This document shows, piece after piece, positions 51,659 to 60,814 of a stretch of DNA of 64,000 nucleotides. Source of the stretch: Mesorhizobium sp. L-8-3 (GTDB lineage: Bacteria > Pseudomonadota > Alphaproteobacteria > Rhizobiales > Rhizobiaceae); the NCBI RefSeq assembly GCF_016756615.1, contig NZ_AP023262.1:6015501-6079500 (forward strand). Direction: 5' to 3'. Each line of letters opens with the position of its first letter. Within the stretch, counting starts at the first letter, position 1. The translations under genes were made by a program, and so were the position numbers. The notes under the pieces were generated by a model. It had not been told where the DNA came from. It did not search any database and saw only the letters and a list, made by a program, of their open reading frames with translations.

Positions 51659-52729
51659 TCAGGCGGAACGGTCGTTGCGCCATTTCTCGCGCTCGACCAC
51701 GTTCATATCTGATCTGACCATCTCGGATACCAGTTCCTTGAAACTCGTCCGATGCTCCCAGCCCAGCAAAGCCTTGGCCTTGGCCGGATCGCCGATCAGA
51801 AGGTCGACCTCCGTCGGACGGAAATAACGCGGATCGATCCGGACGAGAATCGCACCCGTCGCCGGGTCACGGCCGACCTCGTCGACGCCCTCGCCTTCCC
51901 AGACGATCGTCCGCCCTGCTTCGGCGAAGGCGAGTTCGACGAACTCGCGCACCGAGTGGGTCTCGCCGGTGGCGAGCACGAAATCATCGGGCTTGTCGTG
52001 CTGCAGTATCCGCCACATGCCTTCGACATAGTCACGGGCGTGGCCCCAATCCCGCTTGGCGTCGAGATTGCCGAGAAAGAGTGTGTCCTGCATGCCGTGC
52101 CTGATACCGGCGACGGCACGAGTGATCTTGCGGGTCACGAAGGTTTCGCCGCGCGTCGGGCCCTCATGGTTGAACAGGATCCCGTTGGACGCGAAGATAC
52201 CATACGCTTCTCGGTAGTTTACCGTGATCCAATAGGCATAAAGCTTGGCTGCGGCATAGGGCGACCGGGGATAGAACGGCGTGGTCTCGCGCTGCGGCAC
52301 CTCCTGCACCTTGCCGTAGAGTTCGGAGGTGGACGCCTGATAGAAGCGTACCGATTTCTCCATACCGAGAATACGAATCGCTTCGAGCAGCCTCAGCGTG
52401 CCGAGCGCATCGGCGTTGCCCGTATATTCCGGTGTTTCGAAGCTGACCTGGACGTGACTCTGCGCTGCGAGATTGTATATCTCAGTCGGTTTGGCTTCCT
52501 GGACGAGGCGGATCAGGTTGGTCGAATCGGTCAGGTCGCCATAATGGAGAAAGAAGCGGGCGCCAGCCACGTGCGGGTCAACATAGATGCCGTCGACGCG
52601 TTCCGTGTTGAACGACGAGGACCGCCGCTTGAGCCCGTGCACGACATAGCCTTTTTCGAGCAAGAGCCTCGCCAGATAGGCGCCGTCCTGGCCGGTCACG
52701 CCGGTGATGAGTGCAATCTTTTCCGTCAT
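51659..52729 (-). CDS. gmd: GDP-mannose 4,6-dehydratase
   Basis: The 356-residue protein has ALITGVTGQDGAYLARLLLE, the GMD substrate signature SSSFNTERVDGIYVDPH, and the catalytic YxxxK in RSPYAAAKLYAYWITVNYRE, with ILFNHEGPTRGETFVTRKIT. It converts GDP-D-mannose to GDP-4-keto-6-deoxy-D-mannose. It is the first gene of the gmd-fcl-GT2-manC block, transcribed away from the next region. Confidence 0.96.
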   Translation of the reverse strand: MTEKIALITGVTGQDGAYLARLLLEKGYVVHGLKRRSSSFNTERVDGIYVDPHVAGARFFLHYGDLTDSTNLIRLVQEAKPTEIYNLAAQSHVQVSFETPEYTGNADALGTLRLLEAIRILGMEKSVRFYQASTSELYGKVQEVPQRETTPFYPRSPYAAAKLYAYWITVNYREAYGIFASNGILFNHEGPTRGETFVTRKITRAVAGIRHGMQDTLFLGNLDAKRDWGHARDYVEGMWRILQHDKPDDFVLATGETHSVREFVELAFAEAGRTIVWEGEGVDEVGRDPATGAILVRIDPRYFRPTEVDLLIGDPAKAKALLGWEHRTSFKELVSEMVRSDMNVVEREKWRNDRSA

Positions 52730-53087
52730 TCGGATGCATCCTGCCGTTAGTGCGGCGTCTCGTTTAAACGAATACGCACCAATGGCAATGGGTGGATCTA
52801 CCGAGAACCCTACCGAAACGACACCCGATATCTTGGATGCAAGACGCCAACTCAGGAAGAAAGACCGGCCGTACCAGTTTTTTGCTGGCCATGAAAAACG
52901 GCAACAGCTATATGGTCGCCCGCGAAATCGTCAGGGACCCACAGCAGTGGTGCTTTCGCGGCTGTGCAGCCGACCACGGCTGCACAAGCTATTTGGATGT
53001 GCTTTTTCATGAACGGAATCATTGCTCAAGCTATCGAAATCGGTGGGCCGCCATGTCGGTTGCCTCCGCAATGATCTGAGGAATCCG
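52730..53087. other. Divergent control region before the lower-G+C locus
   Basis: This 358-bp interval has no convincing gene. It holds a GTTTAAAC palindrome near 52766 and a strong hairpin at 52963-52986. Two short frames cross it but lack family resemblance. It must carry the promoters for gmd (minus) and for the methyltransferase gene at 53088 (plus). Confidence 0.45.
52963..52986 (+). terminator. Strong hairpin with delayed T run upstream of the methyltransferase gene
   Basis: tgtgcagccg and cggctgcaca form a perfect 10-bp stem with loop acca. A T run follows 16 bases later (53003-53007), which is late for an intrinsic terminator. It may attenuate or be part of a 5' leader for the plus-strand operon. 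Confidence 0.4.
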
Positions 53088-53798
53088 ATGTCCAACTTTG
53101 AGTTGATCTATGCTGGATACTCCACAGTTCCGGACTATTTGCGGTACCGGGAGAGCTATCCGTCGCTCGTAAGTGAGAAGGCCGATCTGAAAGATGTCCA
53201 GCGTCCATGGGCACTGGAAAAGATCAAGGAACTGGTGCCCCAAGGCGCCGAGGTGGTGGATTTGGGGGGCTCTCGCGCCGAATTGGCCGATGCTCTCTCA
53301 ACCCATGCTCAGGTCACCGTCATCGACCCCTATGATGGCTCGGGCAACGGGCCGACCAATGTCGATTTCTATCGCAACAAGTTCCCCAGGGTTACGTTCC
53401 GTGCCGAGCTACTGACGACAAGGACTGAGATTCCCCGGCAGCGGGCTGTCGTATCGACAAGCGTCGTGGAGCACATCGCTCCGCAATTCCATGCTGAAAC
53501 GGTGGCAGCAATCGACAGTGTCCTGGAGGTCGGCGGCTACAGCGTTCATGCGGTGGATTTGACCTGCCGCGGCAGAAACGGCTTCATGGAGTCGCAAATC
53601 GGCCTCAATCAGTCTTGGGCCGACGCTCACTGCCCCGGCTTGAACGTGCGGGAGCTTGTGACGCGGATGTTGAGCGACGTCGAAACCTTCTTTTTGCCGG
53701 TGACGATGTACGTCCAGTGGAAAAAAACCAAGGCATATGAAGAATACCCCTGGAGAAACGTCGGCACGCTGAACACGGTTTTTCGAAAGATCCGATGA
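53088..53798 (+). CDS. Class I SAM-dependent methyltransferase
   Basis: The 236-residue protein has motif I GAEVVDLGGSRAELADALST near residue 63, motif II-like VTVIDPYDG, and a later acidic loop VVSTSVVEHIAPQFHAETVA. The SAM fold is clear but the acceptor is not. The start at 53088 follows gaggaatccg. The stop overlaps the next gene by four bases, so this and the 1613-residue protein are co-translated. Base composition is visibly less G+C rich than the housekeeping part of the window. Confidence 0.8.
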   Translation: MSNFELIYAGYSTVPDYLRYRESYPSLVSEKADLKDVQRPWALEKIKELVPQGAEVVDLGGSRAELADALSTHAQVTVIDPYDGSGNGPTNVDFYRNKFPRVTFRAELLTTRTEIPRQRAVVSTSVVEHIAPQFHAETVAAIDSVLEVGGYSVHAVDLTCRGRNGFMESQIGLNQSWADAHCPGLNVRELVTRMLSDVETFFLPVTMYVQWKKTKAYEEYPWRNVGTLNTVFRKIR

Positions 53799-56700
53799 CT
53801 ATTTGCGAATCCAAGACATCTTCAAAGATGCTTCGAGATGACGAGGGAATTTTTTTGCGTCGCATTGTTTTCTACCCTCCGCTCGAAACCCAGGACCAAG
53901 TGAATGACCTTCTTGCCAGATGCGGGTGGTATTTCCACCCTTATTTGGGCCAGACCTCGGAAGTGGTTCTTCTGTGCCGCAAAAACCTCATCACCGACAG
54001 CGAACTACCCAAGGAATTTGACTACGAGATCGAGGGCCGGCGACAGCTCCTGCTCACAAAAGTCAAGGCGGTGTCCAGCGAGCTCGGGCATCGGATGCTT
54101 CGGCAACTCGATCCAGAGTCCGACTGCCTTCTCGTCTGGGATACCTCTTCCGAACTGCTCCGTGCGAAGCCGGTTAGCGAAACAGTCGCGCGATTGCGCA
54201 CAAGGGGGCGTTACTACGAGGTCGACCCCCAAAAGACGCGGATGGAGGGATCCTTCTATCTGTGGGCCGGGCTGAATACATTTGTCGACAAGGCTGGGCT
54301 GATAGCGGAGAATCGCTACAAGCTTTCCGTCTTCCATGAGAAGTATCGAAACTCCGCCAAAGCGTATGTCTTCGGTACAGGGCCAACGCTGTCGACTTTT
54401 TGCGAAACCCACGATTTTAGTGACGGCCGTTGCATCATCGCGAATTCGATGGTGAAGAATCGGAAACTTCTGGAACAACTGCGGCCGGTGGCGATAGTTG
54501 CAGGTGATCCGATCTTCCATGCCGGTTGTTCCCGCTATGCAGGTGAGTTTCGCCGAGAATTGCTCCAGGCGATGGCGTCGACCGATGCCTTTTTGTTTGT
54601 GCCGCTTCGCGATTACAGCGTCTACATTTCCTATTTGCCGGCGCCGATGCACGAGCGCGTTGTTGGCGTCCCGTTCGAGGCGAACCGCCCATACACCACC
54701 GACCTCTCGGAGGATTTTTATGTCTCTCCGCTCCCCAATATCTTGACGCTGCTCCTCCTCCCTCTGGCGAGCACGATTTCAAGGGAGATAGCTGTCATTG
54801 GGTGCGACGGGAGGCCACTGGACCAGGACCAGTATTTCTGGACCCATGACAAGGCCTCTCAATTCAACGCCGAGATGGACAATATCAGGCACATCCATCC
54901 GGGCTTCTTTTCGATCGACTACAATGACTACTATCTAAGTCATTGCGACAATGTGAAAGCCGCCGCCGAGGCTCTTGAGGCTGCCGGCAGGCGCGTCGTC
55001 TCACTGACGCCATCCTTTGTCCCGGCGCTTGCCGAGCGCTATGTAAGATCGGGAGAAATTTCGCCCCGACAGCCGGACCAGAGGGGATCCGACGCGTCGG
55101 TGGCAGCGATCATCGCGATCGATCCCGACGCGATGGATCACTTTGGCCACTTTCTTTCTTACGACGCCAGAATTGCGGAAGCCGCGGCGCTGCGCGGACT
55201 GCGCTTCTCAATCTTTGGGAATGTCGCCTTCGACCTGGCCTGCTTGCCTGAAAGCGTTGCCGAATTCGTGCCGGCCTTGTCCATCAAGAGCTGGACCCTC
55301 GGCAACAAACCACCCGCCCCCTCCAAGGAAGACACGGCAACGTTCCGCGCGGAACTGGAAAGAGCGATTTCGACGCTTCCGGCCCTCGATGAGGGCAAAT
55401 TTGCAGCTCTGTATATGTATTGCGGAAGCCTCGAGCATGCCGAGATAATCCATGAGCTCATCCTCCCGAGGCAGGATCTCCTGGCGAACGTCAACCTCTT
55501 CTGGTCGTACGCATTCGATGAATCCGATCCGGCCTATGTTGAACGCTGGTCACCCTTCCTTCGCAAGGCTGAAGGCAACAAGCGGTTGACCCTGACGGTC
55601 CCGACTTCCAAGTTGCAAGCCGGGTTCGCGAAATATTTCGGCGTTCAACTTCCGGTCGCGCCCCACCCGAGCACCACTTTTTCCGATCAGGAAGCCGCTG
55701 ATCTCGCGCAGCATCGTCCCCATCGCGTCGCAGACCGCCCCACGGTTCTCTTCCCCGGCGGTATGCGCAAAGACAAGGGGTTTATGCTTTCCGTCGAGTC
55801 TGCGCGCCTCCTGTGCGAGACAGGGCAAGTCGACTGTACGGTGCGCGGCTTGGTGACATCGGGAACGACGAGACAAATGAAGGACCAACTGTCGCGCTTG
55901 GCGAACAGTAGCGTCGTCGTCGAGTCCCGCGAGTTCGATGATCGGCAGTTTCGTGAGTTCCTGCTTGCCGGCGACGTCATCGTCTGTCCCTATCTTGCCC
56001 CCGACTTTGCGCGAAGAACGTCCGGTCTGGTCGTGGACGCAATGCTCATGGGCCGACCGGTTGTGGCCGTGAAGGACACCTGGCTCGGTGACCTTGTAGA
56101 AGAAACGGGAATAGGCGAGGCAAGCGCGCCAAGCTCGGGGGAAATATTCAAGGCCGTCAGGCTTGTGCTGAGCAATTATGGGCACTATGCGGGCAATGCA
56201 GCCAAAGCCCGTCGAAGATACCTCTCCGAACATAGCTGGGAGCGCCTGGTGAATACGATTGTGAGAACCCCATCGAGCCAGGCGGCAGCCTCGCGAGCCT
56301 ACGCCCGCGAGGGCCACATCAGGGTCGACGAGACCGAAGTCGTTGCCCGGATGCTCCGGAGCAGAACCGGACGATCCCATATCATGCTCGACGTAGGCGC
56401 GCATTTCGGCACCAGCGCGTCTTATTTTGCCGCCTTGGGTTGGACAATTCACTGTTTCGAGCCGGATCCCAGCAACCGCGAAAGACTGGAAAAGCGCTTC
56501 GGGCGAGCAGTTGGCGTGACGATCGACAGCCGGGCCGTAAGCGATCGACCGGCCGAGGGGGTATCTTTTTTCCGATCAGACGAGAGCACCGGAATTTCGG
56601 GTCTGCATGCCTTCCGAGATACGCATCGGGAGGCGGGTACCGTCGATGTCACCACCATCACCGAAGTCGTGGAACAGCATTCGGTTACCCATGTCGACTT

Positions 56701-58636
56701 TCTCAAGATTGACGTGGAGGGTTTCGACTACTCCGTGCTGAGGGGAGTGCCGTGGGATCGCTTGAAGCCGGATGTCATCGAATGCGAATTCGAGGACAGG
56801 AAAACCATCCCACTTGGTCACACCTATAGGGAAGTCGCGCAGTTTCTGGCCGACATGGGTTACGTGGTGTATCTGAGTGAATGGCATCCCATCATCCGCT
56901 ACGGCATCCCTCACGATTGGTATCGTCTGGTCAAGTTCCCCGACGTAGAGCTTGCGCCAGACGCCTGGGGTAATATTCTCGCATTCAAGACAGACCCCGG
57001 GCTCGAGGCTCTGTCCGGCGCGTTCGAGGAGGTTATTCACCGTAAGAACCCGGGCTCTGCTGCAAATCATACAAAGCCCGTTTCACCCCGTGATGGAACG
57101 GCGCCGGCATCCCGATCGGCGTCGCCGCTGCACGAAGAAAGCGCCGCACAGACACCTTCAGTTACGTCGGCCTCGCTCGAAGGCAAGCGCGCGGGGCAAC
57201 ACGATAGTAAACATATCAATAGGCCTTACGTCGTGCCTCATGTCTCCAACTACGAGCGTTTTGTCCTTTGGGCACGCCGTGGTCATCCGACCATCAACAG
57301 GCTTGGCCAGTTCGCCATGTGGACGTTGCGAACAGCACGCAGACACATGGCAGCGTCCATTGCGCTGGCGACCACCTTTTTGGCGCTCGCGGCTGGGGGA
57401 AGCTTCGCCCCGTCGGCCGAGATCGCCGCCATCCTTTGGTTGTCCGCCACGATGTTCGCCGCTGGCTGCCTCGTCGTGGCTGCCCAGGGCTTCATGGGTT
57501 ACCTGTCGCGGCGCGAAATCGATGGGATGAGGGCAAGACTTGGCATCCTGGAGTATCAGCTACGCAATTTCGAAAGCCGGCACCGGGCAACAGAAACGAA
57601 ACTGCATGCGGAACTGGTCGCCCAAACGGCGAAGTTGCGTACCGAACTAACCGCACAGACAGCGAAGTTGCATAAGGAGTTGACTGCCCAGAGCGCAGAG
57701 TTGGCCTCTCAGACAATGGCGTTGGGCACTGAACTGTCAGCCCAGATCAAAAGCGTCACCCATAAGTCCCATGTCGGCACCGTCGAGGCGCTCGACGAGA
57801 GATTGTCGCAACTGAAATTGAAGGAAGCCAAGGCCGCTACACCACACGACAAGTCGGACAGCAAGTCCAACATCAACTTCTTTCAGCTTTTTAACCGTTC
57901 GCTCAGCAAAGAACATTTGGACACGTTTCTCGCCGACTGGGGCAAGCCTCTCGAGCTCGAGTTGAAACAATCGCGAGTGGGCTATCTCGCACATCGCGCC
58001 TGCGTTCTGGAAAGCCAGATGAAAGGACGACTTGCTACGAGTATCGAAGCGATCGTGCTGCGAAGCCTTGTAGCGTCAGCCGTCAAGCGCGATGACATCT
58101 CCATATTGGAGATCGGCACACTGTTCGGCATTGGTGCCGCCGCCGTGTACGAAGCGGCGACCAACGTAAGTGAGAGGGTACACTTGACGGTGATTGACCC
58201 GCTTGACGGCTACTATGGTCCCGGAAAACCGGATTTGCTGACAGGAGCGCGTGTCGACGAAACGACCCTGCGGCAGAATTGGTCTCTCGCGGGAATCCCC
58301 GAGAAAGACTACACCATCATCAAGCATTTCAGCACCGATCCGGTCCATGCGATCGAAGCCGCTCGGAAGCGCGAGTACGATGTGCTTATCATTGACGGAG
58401 ATCACAGTTTCGATGGGGTCAAGTTTGATTTCGAGAACTATGCGCCCATGGTGAGGCCGGGTGGCTACATCCTCTTTGACGACTACGATGTTCCGGAATG
58501 GCCCGATATCAAGCGCTATGTGGACAACGAAATAGCAGGCCGCGCCTATCTTCACCATATCGGTGCCGCATTCCGTACCGCCGTATTCCAGGTAACGGAT
58601 GGGAACGCGACCGAGATAGACGGGAACGCTCCCTAA
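53795..58636 (+). CDS. 1613-aa multidomain glycan protein: DUF115-like, GT-B, FkbM, coiled coil, methyltransferase
   Basis: A rare architecture seen directly. Residues about 185-400 contain AYVFGTGPTLSTFCETHDFS and AVIGCDGRPLDQDQYFW, similar to DUF115/MptE-like proteins. Residues about 435-825 look like a GT-B glycosyltransferase (VLFPGGMRKDKGFMLSVESA, GLVVDAMLMGRPVVAVKDTW). Residues about 855-1045 are FkbM-type methyltransferase (IMLDVGAHFGTSASYFAALG, FLKIDVEGFDYSVL). Residues 1085-1140 are a Ser/Pro linker, and 1187-1235 give two membrane segments. A coiled coil with 11-residue repeats (TKLHAELVAQT, AKLRTELTAQT, AKLHKELTAQS) covers 1245-1345. Residues about 1420-1605 are a second methyltransferase (ILEIGTLFGIGAAAVYEAA, YDVLIIDGDHSFDGVKFDFE). 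Likely glycan chain extension and methylation near the membrane, beside Wzm/Wzt. Confidence 0.82.
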   Translation: MTICESKTSSKMLRDDEGIFLRRIVFYPPLETQDQVNDLLARCGWYFHPYLGQTSEVVLLCRKNLITDSELPKEFDYEIEGRRQLLLTKVKAVSSELGHRMLRQLDPESDCLLVWDTSSELLRAKPVSETVARLRTRGRYYEVDPQKTRMEGSFYLWAGLNTFVDKAGLIAENRYKLSVFHEKYRNSAKAYVFGTGPTLSTFCETHDFSDGRCIIANSMVKNRKLLEQLRPVAIVAGDPIFHAGCSRYAGEFRRELLQAMASTDAFLFVPLRDYSVYISYLPAPMHERVVGVPFEANRPYTTDLSEDFYVSPLPNILTLLLLPLASTISREIAVIGCDGRPLDQDQYFWTHDKASQFNAEMDNIRHIHPGFFSIDYNDYYLSHCDNVKAAAEALEAAGRRVVSLTPSFVPALAERYVRSGEISPRQPDQRGSDASVAAIIAIDPDAMDHFGHFLSYDARIAEAAALRGLRFSIFGNVAFDLACLPESVAEFVPALSIKSWTLGNKPPAPSKEDTATFRAELERAISTLPALDEGKFAALYMYCGSLEHAEIIHELILPRQDLLANVNLFWSYAFDESDPAYVERWSPFLRKAEGNKRLTLTVPTSKLQAGFAKYFGVQLPVAPHPSTTFSDQEAADLAQHRPHRVADRPTVLFPGGMRKDKGFMLSVESARLLCETGQVDCTVRGLVTSGTTRQMKDQLSRLANSSVVVESREFDDRQFREFLLAGDVIVCPYLAPDFARRTSGLVVDAMLMGRPVVAVKDTWLGDLVEETGIGEASAPSSGEIFKAVRLVLSNYGHYAGNAAKARRRYLSEHSWERLVNTIVRTPSSQAAASRAYAREGHIRVDETEVVARMLRSRTGRSHIMLDVGAHFGTSASYFAALGWTIHCFEPDPSNRERLEKRFGRAVGVTIDSRAVSDRPAEGVSFFRSDESTGISGLHAFRDTHREAGTVDVTTITEVVEQHSVTHVDFLKIDVEGFDYSVLRGVPWDRLKPDVIECEFEDRKTIPLGHTYREVAQFLADMGYVVYLSEWHPIIRYGIPHDWYRLVKFPDVELAPDAWGNILAFKTDPGLEALSGAFEEVIHRKNPGSAANHTKPVSPRDGTAPASRSASPLHEESAAQTPSVTSASLEGKRAGQHDSKHINRPYVVPHVSNYERFVLWARRGHPTINRLGQFAMWTLRTARRHMAASIALATTFLALAAGGSFAPSAEIAAILWLSATMFAAGCLVVAAQGFMGYLSRREIDGMRARLGILEYQLRNFESRHRATETKLHAELVAQTAKLRTELTAQTAKLHKELTAQSAELASQTMALGTELSAQIKSVTHKSHVGTVEALDERLSQLKLKEAKAATPHDKSDSKSNINFFQLFNRSLSKEHLDTFLADWGKPLELELKQSRVGYLAHRACVLESQMKGRLATSIEAIVLRSLVASAVKRDDISILEIGTLFGIGAAAVYEAATNVSERVHLTVIDPLDGYYGPGKPDLLTGARVDETTLRQNWSLAGIPEKDYTIIKHFSTDPVHAIEAARKREYDVLIIDGDHSFDGVKFDFENYAPMVRPGGYILFDDYDVPEWPDIKRYVDNEIAGRAYLHHIGAAFRTAVFQVTDGNATEIDGNAP

Positions 58637-58657
58637 CAGGCGCTGGATGCTGCCGGA

Positions 58658-59524
58658 ATGTTCGAGTCAAAACGTGAAGAGCAACGCCCGACGATTCGAG
58701 TCTATCGGGCTGACAACCGCTTCGAGGACAGCGCGTTGTCGGCGTTCGCTCATCTCGCCCAGGAAATCTGGCGCCATCGAGCCCACGTGAGCCTGCTCTT
58801 CACACGGGACTTCAGGGCGGCGTATCGCGGTTCCGCGCTCGGCGTGTTCTGGAATTTTGTGCTGCCTCTGCTGCCGGTTTCCGTATACGTGTTTCTCTCG
58901 GTTGCAGGTGTTTTCCCCGCGATCGAGCATCTGCCGCGGGCAGTTTACGTGTCCTTCAACGTAACGCTCTGGCTGCTCTTCGCGGGATTGGTGGAGCAGC
59001 CGATCCGGGTGGTCAAGTCGCGAAATTCCGAGGCGATGAAGACGTCTTTGCCTATCAGCGTATCCATCGTCTCCAGTATGGCAGCCTTGTCCTTTGAAAC
59101 GCTGCTACGGCTTCTACTGGTCGCGGGTCTCGTTCTGGCATATCAGGTGCCATTGGCCTTGACTGCGCCGCTGACCGTCTTCGCCGTCCTGATTGGGATG
59201 GTGTTCTCGTTGTCTATCGGGCTGATGCTCGCAATTTTGAACATTGTAATGCCTGACGTACAAAGCATCGTAACGGTCGTTATGCGCTACGGGATCTTTG
59301 TCAGCGGCGTGATCTTCCCGCTGCCGGCCATTGAATCGTTGCGCTGGCTGGAAGTCTTGAATCCGTTTGCCCTCATCATTCAAGTTGCACGAGAACAGGC
59401 GTTCTCTGGATATCTGACGCACCCAGTCGCACTTGCGGCCTTTACCATTGCAACCATCTTGCTGACATTGTTGGCCGCGCGGGTGTTCTACCTGATGGAA
59501 TATCGCATTCGCGGGATCGTTTGA
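58658..59524 (+). CDS. ABC-2 polysaccharide export permease (Wzm-like)
   Basis: The 288-residue protein has six hydrophobic helices and the family segment LLFTRDFRAAYRGSALGVFW, then NVTLWLLFAGLVEQPIRVVK and MRYGIFVSGVIFPLPAIESL. It matches ABC-2 permeases exporting O-antigen or capsule. Stop overlaps the ATPase start by one base (TGATG). It lies 21 bp after the 1613-residue gene. Confidence 0.9.
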   Translation: MFESKREEQRPTIRVYRADNRFEDSALSAFAHLAQEIWRHRAHVSLLFTRDFRAAYRGSALGVFWNFVLPLLPVSVYVFLSVAGVFPAIEHLPRAVYVSFNVTLWLLFAGLVEQPIRVVKSRNSEAMKTSLPISVSIVSSMAALSFETLLRLLLVAGLVLAYQVPLALTAPLTVFAVLIGMVFSLSIGLMLAILNIVMPDVQSIVTVVMRYGIFVSGVIFPLPAIESLRWLEVLNPFALIIQVAREQAFSGYLTHPVALAAFTIATILLTLLAARVFYLMEYRIRGIV

Positions 59525-60765
59525 TGTTTCTGCCGAACGACACGATCCTTGAGGTCGAAAAGGTCTCAAAGATCTTTTCACGTAGCCGTTCTGTAACCCA
59601 GCAGCGTCTGGGGAAGACGCTCTCGCGTGTCCTGTTCGGTCGCTCCTTCGACCCGGCATCAGCCCATCTGCAACATGGCGAATTTCGCGCGCTGAACAAT
59701 GTAAGTTTCGCGCTGAAGCGAGGGGAGGCGTTGGGCATTATTGGCCTGAACGGATCCGGCAAGACGACGCTTTTGCGCATGCTTGCCGGCCAGATCCTGC
59801 CCGACAGCGGTCAGATCACGGTAGTGGGAAAGACTGCCTCCATGATCGACTTGACGGCAGGATTTCAGCCGGGCGCCAGCGGGCGAGAGAACATCTTCCT
59901 CCGCGGTGCCGCACTCGGCCGTTCGCGCGCGCAGATGGAAGCCGACTATGACGACATCGTCGAGTTCTCGGAACTGGGCGATGCGATTTCTGCACCTGTG
60001 GCGACGTATTCGTCCGGCATGACGATGAGGCTGGCCTTCTCGATCGTCGCTGCGGCCGCACCCGATCTGCTTTTTGTCGACGAGGTTCTTGCGGTCGGTG
60101 ATTTCAAGTTCCGGCAAAAGTGTCTTGCGAGAATGCGAGAGCTTCGAGAGCGATCAGCCTTTGTCATGGTTTCGCACAGCATGACCGATATCACGCGTTT
60201 TTGTGACGAAGCCATCGTCCTGCACAAGGGCCAGATAGCCTTCAAGGGGAAATCAACCAAGGCGGTTGAATACTACCTTTCCGAAATAGAGAAGTCTCCC
60301 GAACCGGCGACCAAGCCTAGCTTGGCAAAAGTGACCGGCCCGGAATTTGAGAATAGCGACGCGGTGGCGAACGTTCGTGCATACTGGAGCGACCCCAGCG
60401 GAAACGAGCTCACGAAAATCCGCCAGGGCTCAGAGTTGTATTTCAATGCCAGCTTTGTTTGCTCTATCCCTACTCGCAATTTGATTATCGGTATACCTGT
60501 ATGGTCAGAGGACGGCACATACATAACTGGTTTCTCCACCGACCAGGATTTTGGTTCCATCAAGACTGATGACGGTGGAAGAATCTCCGTTCGCTTGGTT
60601 GTTCCATCCTTGCACTTCAACGCAGGTGTCTATTACTCGACCTTCGCGATCGTCGATGGAAGTGAGTTTCTTTGGAGGAAACCAAACAATCCGTTGACCG
60701 TACTTCCAAAGGTGAATCCGCAGTGGGGTGCGGTCACAATCCCCAATCGATGGGAATATATGTAA
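59524..60765 (+). CDS. ABC export ATPase with Wzt-like C-terminal domain
   Basis: The 413-residue protein has an ABC ATPase domain with Walker A GIIGLNGSGKTTLLRMLAG, signature VATYSSGMTMRLAFSIV and Walker B LLFVDEVLAVGDFKFRQKCL, the VGD form typical of polysaccharide exporters. Residues about 270-413 form a beta-rich Wzt_C-like domain (GSELYFNASFVCSIPTRNLI, GGRISVRLVVPSLHFNAGVY) that can bind the terminal residue of the exported chain. It overlaps the permease by one base and follows it at once, forming a unit. Confidence 0.92.
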   Translation: MFLPNDTILEVEKVSKIFSRSRSVTQQRLGKTLSRVLFGRSFDPASAHLQHGEFRALNNVSFALKRGEALGIIGLNGSGKTTLLRMLAGQILPDSGQITVVGKTASMIDLTAGFQPGASGRENIFLRGAALGRSRAQMEADYDDIVEFSELGDAISAPVATYSSGMTMRLAFSIVAAAAPDLLFVDEVLAVGDFKFRQKCLARMRELRERSAFVMVSHSMTDITRFCDEAIVLHKGQIAFKGKSTKAVEYYLSEIEKSPEPATKPSLAKVTGPEFENSDAVANVRAYWSDPSGNELTKIRQGSELYFNASFVCSIPTRNLIIGIPVWSEDGTYITGFSTDQDFGSIKTDDGGRISVRLVVPSLHFNAGVYYSTFAIVDGSEFLWRKPNNPLTVLPKVNPQWGAVTIPNRWEYM

Positions 60766-60814
60766 CCCCATCTCTGCCCTGTGTGGCGGCACAACCTTTT
60801 GCTGGAGCAGAAAC

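Noticed and set aside
52792..53079. Plus-strand 95-codon frame upstream of the methyltransferase gene
   Set aside because: It has no ribosome-binding site I can see, no recognisable domain, and crosses a hairpin; I treat the region as non-coding.
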